From assembly GCA_003244105.1 (NCBI GenBank), contig QHBK01000004.1, positions 62,001 through 126,000 of the forward strand: a stretch of DNA of 64,000 bases. The letters run 5' to 3'. Shown here in pieces: positions 10,597 through 19,698 of the stretch (the first letter of the stretch is position 1; each line of letters begins with the position of its first letter). The DNA comes from Candidatus Eremiobacter antarcticus. Its GTDB lineage: Bacteria > Vulcanimicrobiota > Vulcanimicrobiia > Eremiobacterales > Eremiobacteraceae. A model generated the notes under the pieces. It saw only the letters and a list, made by a program, of their open reading frames with translations, ran no database searches and was not told where the DNA came from. The position numbers and the translations under genes were made by a program.

Positions 10597-12480
10597 TCAT
10601 CGCTCGACGCGCTCGAATATCACGGCGGCCAGCGCAGGGAGCGCTATCTCCAAACGATACGCAAATGCCTTGTGCGGTTGCGCGACCGCCTCAACCGCCA
10701 CCTCGGCCGGCTGCGCATCGCCGGCGTCTCCCCGATAACGGGGCGCGTCGCTGTTGAAAAGCATGCGGTAGCTGCCTCCCGAGGGCACGCCGGTCACGTA
10801 GCGCTCGTACGGATTCGGCGAAAAATTCAACATGATGATGAGCGACTGCGTTTCGAAACTGCGGCGAAACGCGATGGTCGAACGCTCCGCATCGTCAGGT
10901 TCGAGCCATTGAAATGAATCGGAATCGAACTCGGCTGCGTGCAGCGCGGGCGATGCAGCGTACAGCGCGTTTAAGTCGCGCAGCGCCGCTGTCACCCCGC
11001 GATGCTGCGGCATGCTGCTCAACCCCCAGTCCAGCGGCCGGCTCACATCCCAGCCGTGCAGTTCGGCAAATTCATTGCCCATGAAGTTGAGCTTTTTCCC
11101 CGGGTACGTCAATTGGTAAGCGAACAAGAGCCGTATGCCCGCGAGCTTGTGCACCTCGTCGCCGTACATCTGCTCGAACAACGATCGGCGCAGGCTCGAG
11201 ACCTCGTCGTGCGACAGGCTCAGCACGAACTTCTCGGTGTGCGCATACATACGGCCGAAGGTGAGATCTCGATGGTTGGCGGGCCGCTCGTCCCAGGTGC
11301 GCCGCATGTAGGCGAGGGTGTCGTTGGCCCAACCCATGTTCCACTTCATCGAGAATCCCAGCCCCCCGCGCTTGGGCGACTCGGAGACCTTCGGCCAAGC
11401 CGTGGATTCCTCGGCTACCGTGAACGCGTGCGGTGCCACGTCGTGGAGATGTTGGTTGAGCTCGCGCAAGAATTTGACCGCAGGCAGATTTTCACGCCCG
11501 CCCAAGGGGTTTCGCTTCCACGCCGAGTCCGAGCGCGCATCGTCGAGATAGAGCATCGAAGAGACCGCATCGACTCGCAGGCCGTCCACGTGGAATTCGC
11601 GCAGCCAATAGAGCGCGTTTGACAGCAAGAAGTTCCTCACCTCAGCGCGCCCATAGTTGAAGATCAGCGTGCGCCAGTTCGGATGCTCCGCCATCGCCGG
11701 GTCGGTTCGTTCGTACAACGGACCGCCGTCGTACTCCACCAGGCCCCACTCATCTCTAGGGAAATGCAGCGGAACCCAGTCCAGGATGACGCCGATCCCG
11801 TCGCGGTGCAACACATCCACGAACGTTCGGAACTCGTCCGGCGTGCCGAACCTGCTGGTGGGGGCGTAATAGCCGGTGACGAGATAGCCGAGCGACTCCA
11901 TCAACGGATGCTCGAAGATCGGCAGCAGCTCGACGTGCGTGAAGTGAAGATCGCGCGCGTGGGCAGACAGCTCCCGGGCAAGCTCCGCGTAGCGCGGCGC
12001 CCCACGCGAAGCGGACCAAGACGCGAGGTGCACCTCGTAGATGTTCAAGGGCTCGCGCTGCCAGCTCCAGCGCGCGCGGCCCTCCAGCCAAGCCTCATCG
12101 CTCCATGCGAACGAGGGCGGTTCCACGACGACCGCGTTGGTGTTCGTGGGTTCGGGAAAGGCGCGCGCGTACGGGTCTGTTTTGATCACGATGCGCCCGC
12201 TGCGCTCGTGACGCATTTCGAACTTGTACTGCGTTCCGGCTCGAAGTCCCGGCACGAACAACTGCCACACCCCGGCCGCATCCGCGCGTTGCATGCGATG
12301 GCCGCGTCCATCCCAGTCGTTGAAATCGCCGACGACGCTCGCAGCGCCCGCGTGCGGCGCCCACGTCGCAAAACGCACGCCGGACGCGCCGTCCACATCG
12401 CAGCAGTGCGCGCCGAGCTTGTCATACGCATCGTAGAGCCTGCCCTTATGAAAAAGCCGCAGGTCGTGAGCCGTCAGCAT
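10597..12480 (-). CDS. glgB: 1,4-alpha-glucan branching enzyme (GH13)
   Basis: The 627-residue protein has an N-terminal CBM48 domain (VRFATWAPHAGAASVVGDFNDWDG at about 33-57) followed by a GH13 barrel. The nucleophile region is GLRVDAVSSML, the acid/base is in FTVAEESTAWP, and LSHDE carries the third catalytic carboxylate. It creates alpha-1,6 branches in glycogen. Length fits the short bacterial form. It is upstream of glgA in a minus-strand pair and divergent from glgC over about 160 bases that must hold both promoters. I see no clear -10/-35 there. Confidence 0.97.
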   Translation of the reverse strand: MLTAHDLRLFHKGRLYDAYDKLGAHCCDVDGASGVRFATWAPHAGAASVVGDFNDWDGRGHRMQRADAAGVWQLFVPGLRAGTQYKFEMRHERSGRIVIKTDPYARAFPEPTNTNAVVVEPPSFAWSDEAWLEGRARWSWQREPLNIYEVHLASWSASRGAPRYAELARELSAHARDLHFTHVELLPIFEHPLMESLGYLVTGYYAPTSRFGTPDEFRTFVDVLHRDGIGVILDWVPLHFPRDEWGLVEYDGGPLYERTDPAMAEHPNWRTLIFNYGRAEVRNFLLSNALYWLREFHVDGLRVDAVSSMLYLDDARSDSAWKRNPLGGRENLPAVKFLRELNQHLHDVAPHAFTVAEESTAWPKVSESPKRGGLGFSMKWNMGWANDTLAYMRRTWDERPANHRDLTFGRMYAHTEKFVLSLSHDEVSSLRRSLFEQMYGDEVHKLAGIRLLFAYQLTYPGKKLNFMGNEFAELHGWDVSRPLDWGLSSMPQHRGVTAALRDLNALYAASPALHAAEFDSDSFQWLEPDDAERSTIAFRRSFETQSLIIMLNFSPNPYERYVTGVPSGGSYRMLFNSDAPRYRGDAGDAQPAEVAVEAVAQPHKAFAYRLEIALPALAAVIFERVER

Positions 12481-12644
12481 GTGATGTCAGGGTGCAGCTT
12501 TAGCGGTGAGCCCGGTATTTCAGGCGAATGCCGGACGGTGTTCGAACGCTCTGGTCCGTACCCTTTGCGCGCTTCGTCAACGCCATTGGCGCTCGGCACA
12601 CGCAGGCCGCGAACGAGGTGTTGATGCAAGCAGGAGACGTTCAT

Positions 12645-13925
12645 GTGACCGCGGCCTCCGAAAAGCCGCGCTTCGTCAGCCTGCTGACGAAGGCGACGCT
12701 CGCGCTGATCCTCGCGGGCGGACGAGGCTCGCGACTCATGCACCTCACCCGCTGGCGCGCCAAGCCTGCCGTGCCCTTCGGCGGCAAATTCCGCATCATC
12801 GACTTCCCCTTGTCCAATTGCATGAACTCAGGCATCCGCCGCATGGGCGTCGTCACGCAGTACAAGGCGCATAGCCTCATGCGGCACATCCAGCGGGGCT
12901 GGGGGTTCTTGCGCGGCGAGTTCGACGAGTTCGTCGAGCTCATGCCGGCGTCGCAGCGCATGGAAGAGGAATCCTGGTACACGGGTACGGCCAACGCGAT
13001 CTTGCAGAACCTCGACATCATCAAAGCGCACGACCCGGAGTTCATCCTAGTGCTGGCCGGCGATCATGTGTACAAGATGGATTACGGCCAAATGCTGGTC
13101 CAGCACGTCGCGCAGCAGGCGGATGCCACCGTAGGCTGTTTTCCGCTTCCGCTGGCTGACGCAGTGGAGCTCGGCACGATGAGCATCGACGGCAACGACC
13201 GCATCACCGCCTTTGCCGAAAAGACGCCCTCGCCGATCCCGTTGCCCGATCAGCCGGACACGACGCTCGCGAGCATGGGCATCTACGTGTTCAACGCGCG
13301 CTTCCTCTACGAACAGCTCCAGCGCGACGCTCAGCTCGAGGAATCGACGCACGACTTCGGGCGCGACGTCATTCCGCATGTGGTGGCGCACCACAAGGCT
13401 GTGGCCCACAGGTTCGGCCCGGCCAGCCTGGGCGGACGAGGCGGCGGGATCTACTGGCGCGACGTCGGGACAGTCGACGCGTATTGGGAAGCGAACATGG
13501 ACCTCACGGCAGTCGTGCCGAAGCTCGATCTTTACGACGCAAGCTGGCCCATTTGGACCTATCAGGAACAGGCGCCGCCCGCAAAGTTCGTGTTCGACGA
13601 ACAGCAGCGCCGGGGCGAAGCGGTGAACTCACTTGTCGCCGGCGGCTGCATCGTGTCGGGCGCGCACGTTCAGAACTCGTTGCTCTTCCCCAATGTGCGG
13701 GTGAATTCGTTTGCCTCGATCGTTGATTCTGTCATTCTTCCGAACGTCAACGTCGCGCGGAACTGCCGCATCCGGCGCTCGGTCATCGACAAAGGCTGCC
13801 GGCTTCAGGACGGCCTCACGGTGGGATACGATGAGGCCCAGGATGCGGAGCGCTTCTACCGCACGGACAGCGGCATCACGCTCGTCACGGCCGAGATGCT
13901 GGGCCAAGGGCCGGAAGACGAATGA
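12645..13925 (+). CDS. glgC: Glucose-1-phosphate adenylyltransferase
   Basis: GlgC makes ADP-glucose from ATP and glucose-1-phosphate, the regulated step of glycogen synthesis. The N-terminal nucleotidyltransferase motif LALILAGGRGSRL and the downstream KPAVPFGGKFRIIDFPLSN and GTANAI blocks are intact, and a left-handed beta-helix occupies the C-terminal third. I prefer the GTG at 12645 because AGGAG lies eight bases upstream, giving 426 residues (E. coli GlgC has 431). ATGs at 12624 and 12528 are in frame alternatives. Its stop abuts the convergent GT9 gene. Confidence 0.95.
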   Translation: MTAASEKPRFVSLLTKATLALILAGGRGSRLMHLTRWRAKPAVPFGGKFRIIDFPLSNCMNSGIRRMGVVTQYKAHSLMRHIQRGWGFLRGEFDEFVELMPASQRMEEESWYTGTANAILQNLDIIKAHDPEFILVLAGDHVYKMDYGQMLVQHVAQQADATVGCFPLPLADAVELGTMSIDGNDRITAFAEKTPSPIPLPDQPDTTLASMGIYVFNARFLYEQLQRDAQLEESTHDFGRDVIPHVVAHHKAVAHRFGPASLGGRGGGIYWRDVGTVDAYWEANMDLTAVVPKLDLYDASWPIWTYQEQAPPAKFVFDEQQRRGEAVNSLVAGGCIVSGAHVQNSLLFPNVRVNSFASIVDSVILPNVNVARNCRIRRSVIDKGCRLQDGLTVGYDEAQDAERFYRTDSGITLVTAEMLGQGPEDE

Positions 13926-14966
13926 TCAGACGTGCGCGGGTTGAGCCTCGCTGAGGGCGGCCTCGTTTCTTTGCAGCGCCGCACGCGCTTCTTCCAGTGC
14001 TGACAGGACGTCGTCGGGACGTATCTGCAAGAGCCCGGCGTCGACTTCGTGTCCGTGCGGATCTCCGCTTCGGCCCTTCCAAAGCGCGCGGTTCCACGGT
14101 CGCTGCGGCGGTGGCCCCCAGAGCGACGGAGAGATGGGCCCGCACAATACGACCGACGGCTTGCGATAGGCGGTGGCCAAGTGAGCGACGCCGGTATCGC
14201 CGCAGATGACGCAGGCTGCGGCTGCCACGGTCGCCGCCAACTCCAGCAACGTCGTCCGACCGGCGACGACGCAATCCTTGTCCAGACCCGCCTCCGCGGC
14301 GATCTCAAAGGCAACCGTCGCCTCATCCGCGCCGCCAGAGATGACGATGCGCTCGCCCCGATCGCGCAAGGCTACGGCCACTTCTGCGAAGCGCTCGGGC
14401 GGCCAGCGCCGCGCCGGGTCCTTGGCTCCGCCGTGGATGACGACCGCGCCTCGCAAGGTTGCCGGCACAGCGACGGGCGGCACAGGCAGATCGAGGTCCT
14501 GCGGATCGCACGAGATGCCGTTGCCTGCTAGCAGCCTGCACCAGCGCCGCACTTCATGTTCGTCCTGCTCCCATGGCGGCTGGCCGGCGCTTTCAGGCAC
14601 GGCTTCGCTGCGAAACGCCATGAGTCTGTGGGGCCTCGCGTCCAGCAACACCCGATGACTGCGCGGCCCTCGGCCGTGCATGTCCACCGCGATGTCCGCG
14701 CCCTGCAGCCACGCGGCCAGAGGCTCATGCGGTTGCGTGTCGACCACATCGTCAAAGGCTCCGCTGAGGCTGGCGAGGTCGCTCAACGCAGCGGACGCCG
14801 CCAAGAGGATGCGATGTTGTGGAAAGGCTCTCTTGAGGCCGCGAGCGGCAGGCAGCGCAGTGAGCAAGTCGCCCAAGCCCAACGGCCGCAGGACGACGAT
14901 CAGGGGCCGACCGTCAGTTGGTGGCTTCGTACGCCCTCGCCGTGCGCTTCGCGAGCAAACTTTCAT
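13926..14966 (-). CDS. Glycosyltransferase family 9 (heptosyltransferase-like)
   Basis: A 346-residue GT-B protein of the ADP-heptose:LPS heptosyltransferase family. Visible motifs are VVLRPLGLGDLLTALPA in the N-terminal domain, an IHGGAKDPARRWPPERFAEVA block, and the C-terminal CGDTGVAHLATAYRKPSVVLCGP nucleotide-sugar region. It is the last gene of the six-gene glycan operon. The ATG at 14966 overlaps the previous gene by about 50 bases and no closer standard start exists. It probably adds a sugar, possibly heptose, to a cell-surface glycan. Confidence 0.85.
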   Translation of the reverse strand: MKVCSRSARRGRTKPPTDGRPLIVVLRPLGLGDLLTALPAARGLKRAFPQHRILLAASAALSDLASLSGAFDDVVDTQPHEPLAAWLQGADIAVDMHGRGPRSHRVLLDARPHRLMAFRSEAVPESAGQPPWEQDEHEVRRWCRLLAGNGISCDPQDLDLPVPPVAVPATLRGAVVIHGGAKDPARRWPPERFAEVAVALRDRGERIVISGGADEATVAFEIAAEAGLDKDCVVAGRTTLLELAATVAAAACVICGDTGVAHLATAYRKPSVVLCGPISPSLWGPPPQRPWNRALWKGRSGDPHGHEVDAGLLQIRPDDVLSALEEARAALQRNEAALSEAQPAHV

Positions 14967-16128
14967 AGATCTCAAGCGTGTCGCGCGCGATGCGAGGCCA
15001 GCCGTAGCGAGCGCGAGCGCGTGCGGCACCGTTCCGGCCCAAATGCGCGCGGCGTTCCTCGTCGGCAAGCAGCGACTGTAAAGCGTTCGCCAGAGGCTGC
15101 GGCGCTTTCGGCGGCACGTGTAAACCGGTCACGCCGTGCACGACCGTATCGATCAGACCGCCGACGGCCGATGCCACGACGGGTATGCCGCATGCCATCG
15201 CTTCGAGCGGCACAATGCCGAACGGTTCGTACCAAGGCACGCACGCTACGACGTCCGCCGAACGCAGCAGCGCGGGGACGTCTTGCCGATCGACCCGACC
15301 GCGGAAGTGCACGCGATCGGCGACGCCGCAATCGGATGCCCGCTTCCGCAGACGCTGCGCCTCGGGGTCGTCGCCGAGTCGCGCGAGCGGAGGGCCGCCC
15401 GCGATCACGAGCTCTGCCTCGGGCACATCGGCCAGCGCCTCGACCACATCGGCGATGCCCTTGCGCTCCACCAGCCTGCTCAGCACGACGATCCGCCGGC
15501 CTGCGGTTTTTTGCTCCGCCGGTCCCTCGGGAGTGAAGAGAGCAAGGTCAACGCCGCAAGGAACGACGCGGATGCGGCGAGGATCTGCGCCCTGGCGCAG
15601 CAGTTCGAAAACTTCTTGACTGGCGGTTGCGATCACGCGGTCCGCCTTGCACATAATCGCGCGTTCTTCGGCTAACCTCACAGGTGGGCTCGTGTCCTTG
15701 GCGCCTTGATGGCGCCGCTTTTCGATTCCCAAGGCGTGAAACGTCTGCACGACGGGAAGTTCACAAGCCGCCGCAGCCGCCAACGCCGCTCGTCCGGACA
15801 TCCAGAAATGCGCGTGCACGACGTCGGGGCGCATCCTCTCCCACTCGCAACGCAGCCGGTCGGCGAACTCGTCCATGTGGCAGAACAGATCATCTTTGGG
15901 GAGCTCGCGCGCCGGACCGGCGTCCACGTGCTCGATGACGACGCGGTGCAAGAAGTCGACCGTCTTCGGCAGTGCCGGATCGTCGCGCCGGGTGTAGACC
16001 GTGACATGGTTCCCTTGTTTGGCCATCTCCGTGGCGAGCGCCGCGACGTGGACGTTTTGACCGCCGGCATCGACGCCGCCGAGAACCGCGAGCGGACTCG
16101 CATGCTCGGAAACCATCGCGATGTTCAT
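14914..16128 (-). CDS. Glycosyltransferase family 4
   Basis: A 404-residue GT-B glycosyltransferase resembling sucrose-phosphate-synthase/MshA-type enzymes. The N-terminal LGGVDAGGQNVHVAALA loop is typical, and the C-terminal donor site has EPFGIVPLEAMACGIPVVAS with the E-x7-E pair. The ATG at 16128 is preceded by GGAGGTG and overlaps the stop of the upstream gene by four bases (ATGA). The acceptor cannot be told from sequence. It is the fifth gene of the operon that starts with the carbamoyltransferase. Confidence 0.88.
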   Translation of the reverse strand: MNIAMVSEHASPLAVLGGVDAGGQNVHVAALATEMAKQGNHVTVYTRRDDPALPKTVDFLHRVVIEHVDAGPARELPKDDLFCHMDEFADRLRCEWERMRPDVVHAHFWMSGRAALAAAAACELPVVQTFHALGIEKRRHQGAKDTSPPVRLAEERAIMCKADRVIATASQEVFELLRQGADPRRIRVVPCGVDLALFTPEGPAEQKTAGRRIVVLSRLVERKGIADVVEALADVPEAELVIAGGPPLARLGDDPEAQRLRKRASDCGVADRVHFRGRVDRQDVPALLRSADVVACVPWYEPFGIVPLEAMACGIPVVASAVGGLIDTVVHGVTGLHVPPKAPQPLANALQSLLADEERRAHLGRNGAARARARYGWPRIARDTLEIYESLLAKRTARAYEATN

Positions 16129-17063
16129 CGCGTCACCTCCGTCAAGAGCTCGTCCCAATCGCTCAAAAACCGGGGCAGCCCATACCTGGTCAGTGCGGCT
16201 TCCCGCGCCGACTCTCCGAGCGCTCGCGCTTGCGCCGGATCGTTGAGCAGCGCTTTGGCCGCATGGATCAGGACGTCGACTCGTGTCGAGACCACGCCCG
16301 CCTCGGGCGGCACCGCTTCCGGTATTTCCGTCGTGGCAAGCGCGACGACGGGCATGCCGAGCTGCATGGCCTCGATAAGCGAAAGTCCAAGCGACGTCCA
16401 ACGAACGGGGTGCAAGTACAGCCGCCGTTTGGCGATCTCTTCGTGCAGTTGTGCTTGCGGCAAGTTCTCGATGCCGCCCAAAGCGCGCGCTTCCATGCCG
16501 AACAGATCCACCGGCACATGCGCCGAGAAACGAGGCAGCAAGTCGGTGCCGGTGACGCGGCCACGCCGGCCCGCTTCGTTGATGACGACGGCCGAGCGGT
16601 CGATCTCGCCCGTGTATCGATAGCCGGGATCGACGATGCCATGCTCGATGACGCGCGTCCGCGTTGTGCCGGTATCCCAAAACAGGTCGTTGAAATGCGT
16701 GACGTGGACGACAGTCAGGTCCGGCCTGTCTGCAGCGGGGTGACGCATCCCCTCGATGTCGCCTTGCGGCGCGTCGTGCTCGAGGTACACCGCCCGCACG
16801 TCGCGGCCGGGTTTCCGCCCTCCCAACCACCATTCGGCGAGTCCGCTGAGCTCATGGGGGCGTTGCAAGATGACGACGTCCACTTCAGCGGCTGCCAGCT
16901 CGCTTGGCGTGAGCTCGACGGCGGATTCCGGCCACGACCACGTGCGCGCGCGGCCGCGTCCGTCAGGCCCCCTATCCGGCAGCACGGGCAGCAGATAACG
17001 GTGCCGTCCTTGGACGAACGCTGTCGTCCACGAGCCGTGCACGTGCCATAACAAAACGTTCAT
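16125..17063 (-). CDS. Putative glycosyltransferase (GT-B fold, GT4-like)
   Basis: The 312-residue protein has a C-terminal donor-site block (HPVRWTSLGLSLIEAMQLGMPVVALATTEIPEAV) like GT4 enzymes. The N-terminal half is divergent (MNVLLWHVHGSWTTAFVQG). It is shorter than most GT4 proteins by 60-90 residues, mostly from the N-terminal domain. It overlaps both neighbours by four bases, so translation is probably coupled. Donor and acceptor are unknown; context suggests a surface glycan. Confidence 0.75.
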   Translation of the reverse strand: MNVLLWHVHGSWTTAFVQGRHRYLLPVLPDRGPDGRGRARTWSWPESAVELTPSELAAAEVDVVILQRPHELSGLAEWWLGGRKPGRDVRAVYLEHDAPQGDIEGMRHPAADRPDLTVVHVTHFNDLFWDTGTTRTRVIEHGIVDPGYRYTGEIDRSAVVINEAGRRGRVTGTDLLPRFSAHVPVDLFGMEARALGGIENLPQAQLHEEIAKRRLYLHPVRWTSLGLSLIEAMQLGMPVVALATTEIPEAVPPEAGVVSTRVDVLIHAAKALLNDPAQARALGESAREAALTRYGLPRFLSDWDELLTEVTR

Positions 17064-18097
17064 AACGCGGCGGGAACGGAACGTCTCGCGCTCAGAGCAT
17101 CAAGCGCCGCGAGCACATCACGTACGCGCAGTGAATTGATGCAAGGCTGTCCGGGCAGCGGGCACTCTCGCGCGCGACAGCCGCTGCACGGGATATCCTG
17201 CACGCCTAAGACGACGTGCGGCACCTTCCATGGGTGAAAGCGCGTGCACGGAATAGTGGGTGGAAAGATCGAGACCACCGGAGTGCCCACCGCTGCGGCG
17301 AGATGCGCTGCGCCGGTATTGCCGACGACGAGAGCGCGCGCGCGTCGTAGGATAGTGGCGAGCGAAGCCAACGTGGTACGCCCGCCCAAGTCGATGGCAC
17401 GCGAGCCGTGCGTTCCGGCGACGAATGTCGTCAGCGCCTTTTCCGATGCGGACCCGGTGACGACGACGCGGTCCCCACGGCGCACGAGTGCCTCCACGAG
17501 CTCTGCGTTCAGCCGCGGTGACCAAGCACGGGCAGGTACGGTCGCGCCGGGATGGACGACGACATAGTGCTCTTCCATGAGGGGCGGCAGTGCATGGCGC
17601 TTGAGCGTGACGGCGAGGCGGCCATCATCGTTGGGCGGCAACGCATAGCCTCTAGTCGCGACGAGGGACAAGGAACGCTCCACTTCGTGCACGTCGTCGT
17701 CGATGGCATGACGCACGTCCAAGAGCGACCCGGGGTAATCGACGCTCGTTGCGGCGATGAATGGAACGCTGGCCATGCGCAGCAGCAGCGCCAGCGGCAG
17801 AGGGCTTTGATGGAATGACGTCAAGATGAACGCTTCGTCGATGTTCATGGCGGCGATGCGGTCGACGAACGCAAGCGTCGTCTGACGGTCCACAGCCTGC
17901 GGACGAGCGTCGATCCACGCTGCGGGCTCCACGATCAGTTCGTCGATCCCGGGGAGCAGCTCAGCCGCCGCTTGACCGCCGGGGCCGCACAGGTAGGTGA
18001 GCCTGCGGGCGCCTGCAGCAACGGCGCGCACGGCGGGCCCGGTCAGCAGCACGTCGCCGTTGTTGTCTTGGCGGGCGATGAGAACACTTGGCTTCAT
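17060..18097 (-). CDS. Glycosyltransferase family 9 (heptosyltransferase-like), second copy
   Basis: A 345-residue GT9 protein: VLIARQDNNGDVLLTGPAVRAV at the N-terminus, VVVHPGATVPARAWSP in the middle and VVGNTGAAHLAAAVGTPVVSIFPP near the donor site. The C-terminus has a cluster of four cysteines (IPCSGCRARECPLPGQPC) often seen in ADP-heptose transferases. It overlaps its neighbours by four bases. It is divergent from the other GT9 in this operon, so the two probably add different residues rather than being a recent duplication. Confidence 0.85.
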   Translation of the reverse strand: MKPSVLIARQDNNGDVLLTGPAVRAVAAGARRLTYLCGPGGQAAAELLPGIDELIVEPAAWIDARPQAVDRQTTLAFVDRIAAMNIDEAFILTSFHQSPLPLALLLRMASVPFIAATSVDYPGSLLDVRHAIDDDVHEVERSLSLVATRGYALPPNDDGRLAVTLKRHALPPLMEEHYVVVHPGATVPARAWSPRLNAELVEALVRRGDRVVVTGSASEKALTTFVAGTHGSRAIDLGGRTTLASLATILRRARALVVGNTGAAHLAAAVGTPVVSIFPPTIPCTRFHPWKVPHVVLGVQDIPCSGCRARECPLPGQPCINSLRVRDVLAALDALSARRSVPAAL

Positions 18098-19698
18098 GTG
18101 CGCCCTGACAGGATGATATCGACTGCTTCACGCAGGTCGCGAGCGACGAGGGGCGCCAACGCGATCTCATCCGCTTGGGTGGCCGGTGTTGGCACGAGGA
18201 CTGCCTGCGCTCCGGCTGCCAGCGCCGCTTGCACGTCAGCGCCGACATCTCCGACCACGACGCAATCGTGCGTCGGCACGCCGAGCGCGTCCGCCGCTTC
18301 GCGCACGAGGCCCGGCGCCGGCTTCCGGCAGTCGCAACCTTCGTCAGAACTGTGCAGGCAGAGGCACCACGGCCCGAGCGGCCCGGCCAATTCCTCGATG
18401 CGTGCATTGACGGCGTCGAGCTGAGCGAGCGAGACGCGGCCGGCAGACACCGAACTTTGATTGGAGACCACGGCGACGGGGATGCCGTTTTCGCGCAGAC
18501 GGCGCAGCGCCTCGCGCGCCCCCGGCATCAACTGCACGCGCTTGGGATCGGTGTTGTCCGGCACATCGACGATCAGCGTTCCGTCGCGATCGAACAAGAC
18601 AGCAGCGGGCGCTTCCCGGCCTGGTAATGCTTTGTGAGAGGGGCGAGTCAAAAGCCGCGGGAGCTGCGCCCACCCTCGCAGCCAGTGCCAGGAAGCGGCA
18701 AACGGGATCAAAGCGCTGGTGAGCAGCATGGCGCGCACCTCGCGTCGATCGCGCGGTCCGGGCGAGATGCGGGCCCAGGCGAATTGAGCGCTGGTGAGGA
18801 GCCACGCCGCCGCGGCGACCTTTGCCAGCCGCCGCTTGCCGGCCAAGAAGGCGACACATGCCGTCAACGCCGCCGTGGTCGCGACGAGGTGCTGTGGTAA
18901 CCGCCCGCGGGGCGCTCCGGCTCTTTCGTACCAGTCGCGGCCGTGCAGCGCGGACATCAGCACGTCGTCTTGGTTGCCCGCTTGCAATCGAACGCTGACA
19001 AAGGTCCCGCCCGGCCTGACGGGATGACTGACGTGCCGCTTCCCAGGCACGATGCGCAGTCCACGCGAGACGAAGCGCAAAGCGATATCGGCGTCCTCGC
19101 GATACGCGCGCGGAAATCGTTCGTCGAAACCGCCGACAGCCGTCAACGCATCACGCCGATACGCCATGTCCGCAGTGATCCAACGCGCGGTCTCCAGCCC
19201 TTTGACGTTGCGCTCCCAGTCCGTCGGCCGCCTTGCGGCCTGCAATGGCACGCTGACTCGACCGCTGACACCGCAGACCTCAGCCGGTCGGCTGCCTTTG
19301 GCATTCGAGCCGCTTTCAGCAGCAGCGAGATCTGAGATGAGATCGGGCAACCACCGTTCGTCAGGCACGACGTCGTCGTCCAAAAAAGCGATCCACTGCG
19401 CGGCGGCTGATCGCCATCCGGCATTGCGGGAGGCGGCTGGACCGGCGGCCGCGCCGCTTACGATGCGGATCTGCAACGCACCGGCCGGCAGGGGCCCTCC
19501 GGGGATCAGCTCAGTGCGCTTCTCTTTGCGGTCGTCCACAAGCACGATCGCGCCGACCACATCGCGGGATTTAGCGTCGTCGGCCGAGCGGTCGCCGTCG
19601 TAAAGCTCGGCCGACCCTTGCAGGCGTTGCAGCAGCGTGATCAGCGAGGGCCGCCCGACGGTCGGAATCACGATGTCGACGCGCGGCGCCGGGCTCAT
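18094..19698 (-). CDS. Fused GT2 glycosyltransferase and GmhB-like HAD phosphatase
   Basis: The 534-residue protein joins two enzymes. Residues about 5-270 are a GT2 domain (VDIVIPTVGRPS start, DDD at 107-109, a WITADMAYRRDAL acceptor-side block). Hydrophobic segments at about 272-305 and 324-338 suggest membrane association. Residues about 365-534 are a HAD-IIIA phosphatase with FDRDGT at 369-374, SNQSSVS and a zinc-loop cysteine cluster (CLH...CDC), as in D-glycero-D-manno-heptose-1,7-bisphosphate phosphatase. The ATG at 19698 overlaps the previous stop (ATGA). A fused GmhB domain supports heptose metabolism in this operon. Confidence 0.82.
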   Translation of the reverse strand: MSPAPRVDIVIPTVGRPSLITLLQRLQGSAELYDGDRSADDAKSRDVVGAIVLVDDRKEKRTELIPGGPLPAGALQIRIVSGAAAGPAASRNAGWRSAAAQWIAFLDDDVVPDERWLPDLISDLAAAESGSNAKGSRPAEVCGVSGRVSVPLQAARRPTDWERNVKGLETARWITADMAYRRDALTAVGGFDERFPRAYREDADIALRFVSRGLRIVPGKRHVSHPVRPGGTFVSVRLQAGNQDDVLMSALHGRDWYERAGAPRGRLPQHLVATTAALTACVAFLAGKRRLAKVAAAAWLLTSAQFAWARISPGPRDRREVRAMLLTSALIPFAASWHWLRGWAQLPRLLTRPSHKALPGREAPAAVLFDRDGTLIVDVPDNTDPKRVQLMPGAREALRRLRENGIPVAVVSNQSSVSAGRVSLAQLDAVNARIEELAGPLGPWCLCLHSSDEGCDCRKPAPGLVREAADALGVPTHDCVVVGDVGADVQAALAAGAQAVLVPTPATQADEIALAPLVARDLREAVDIILSGRT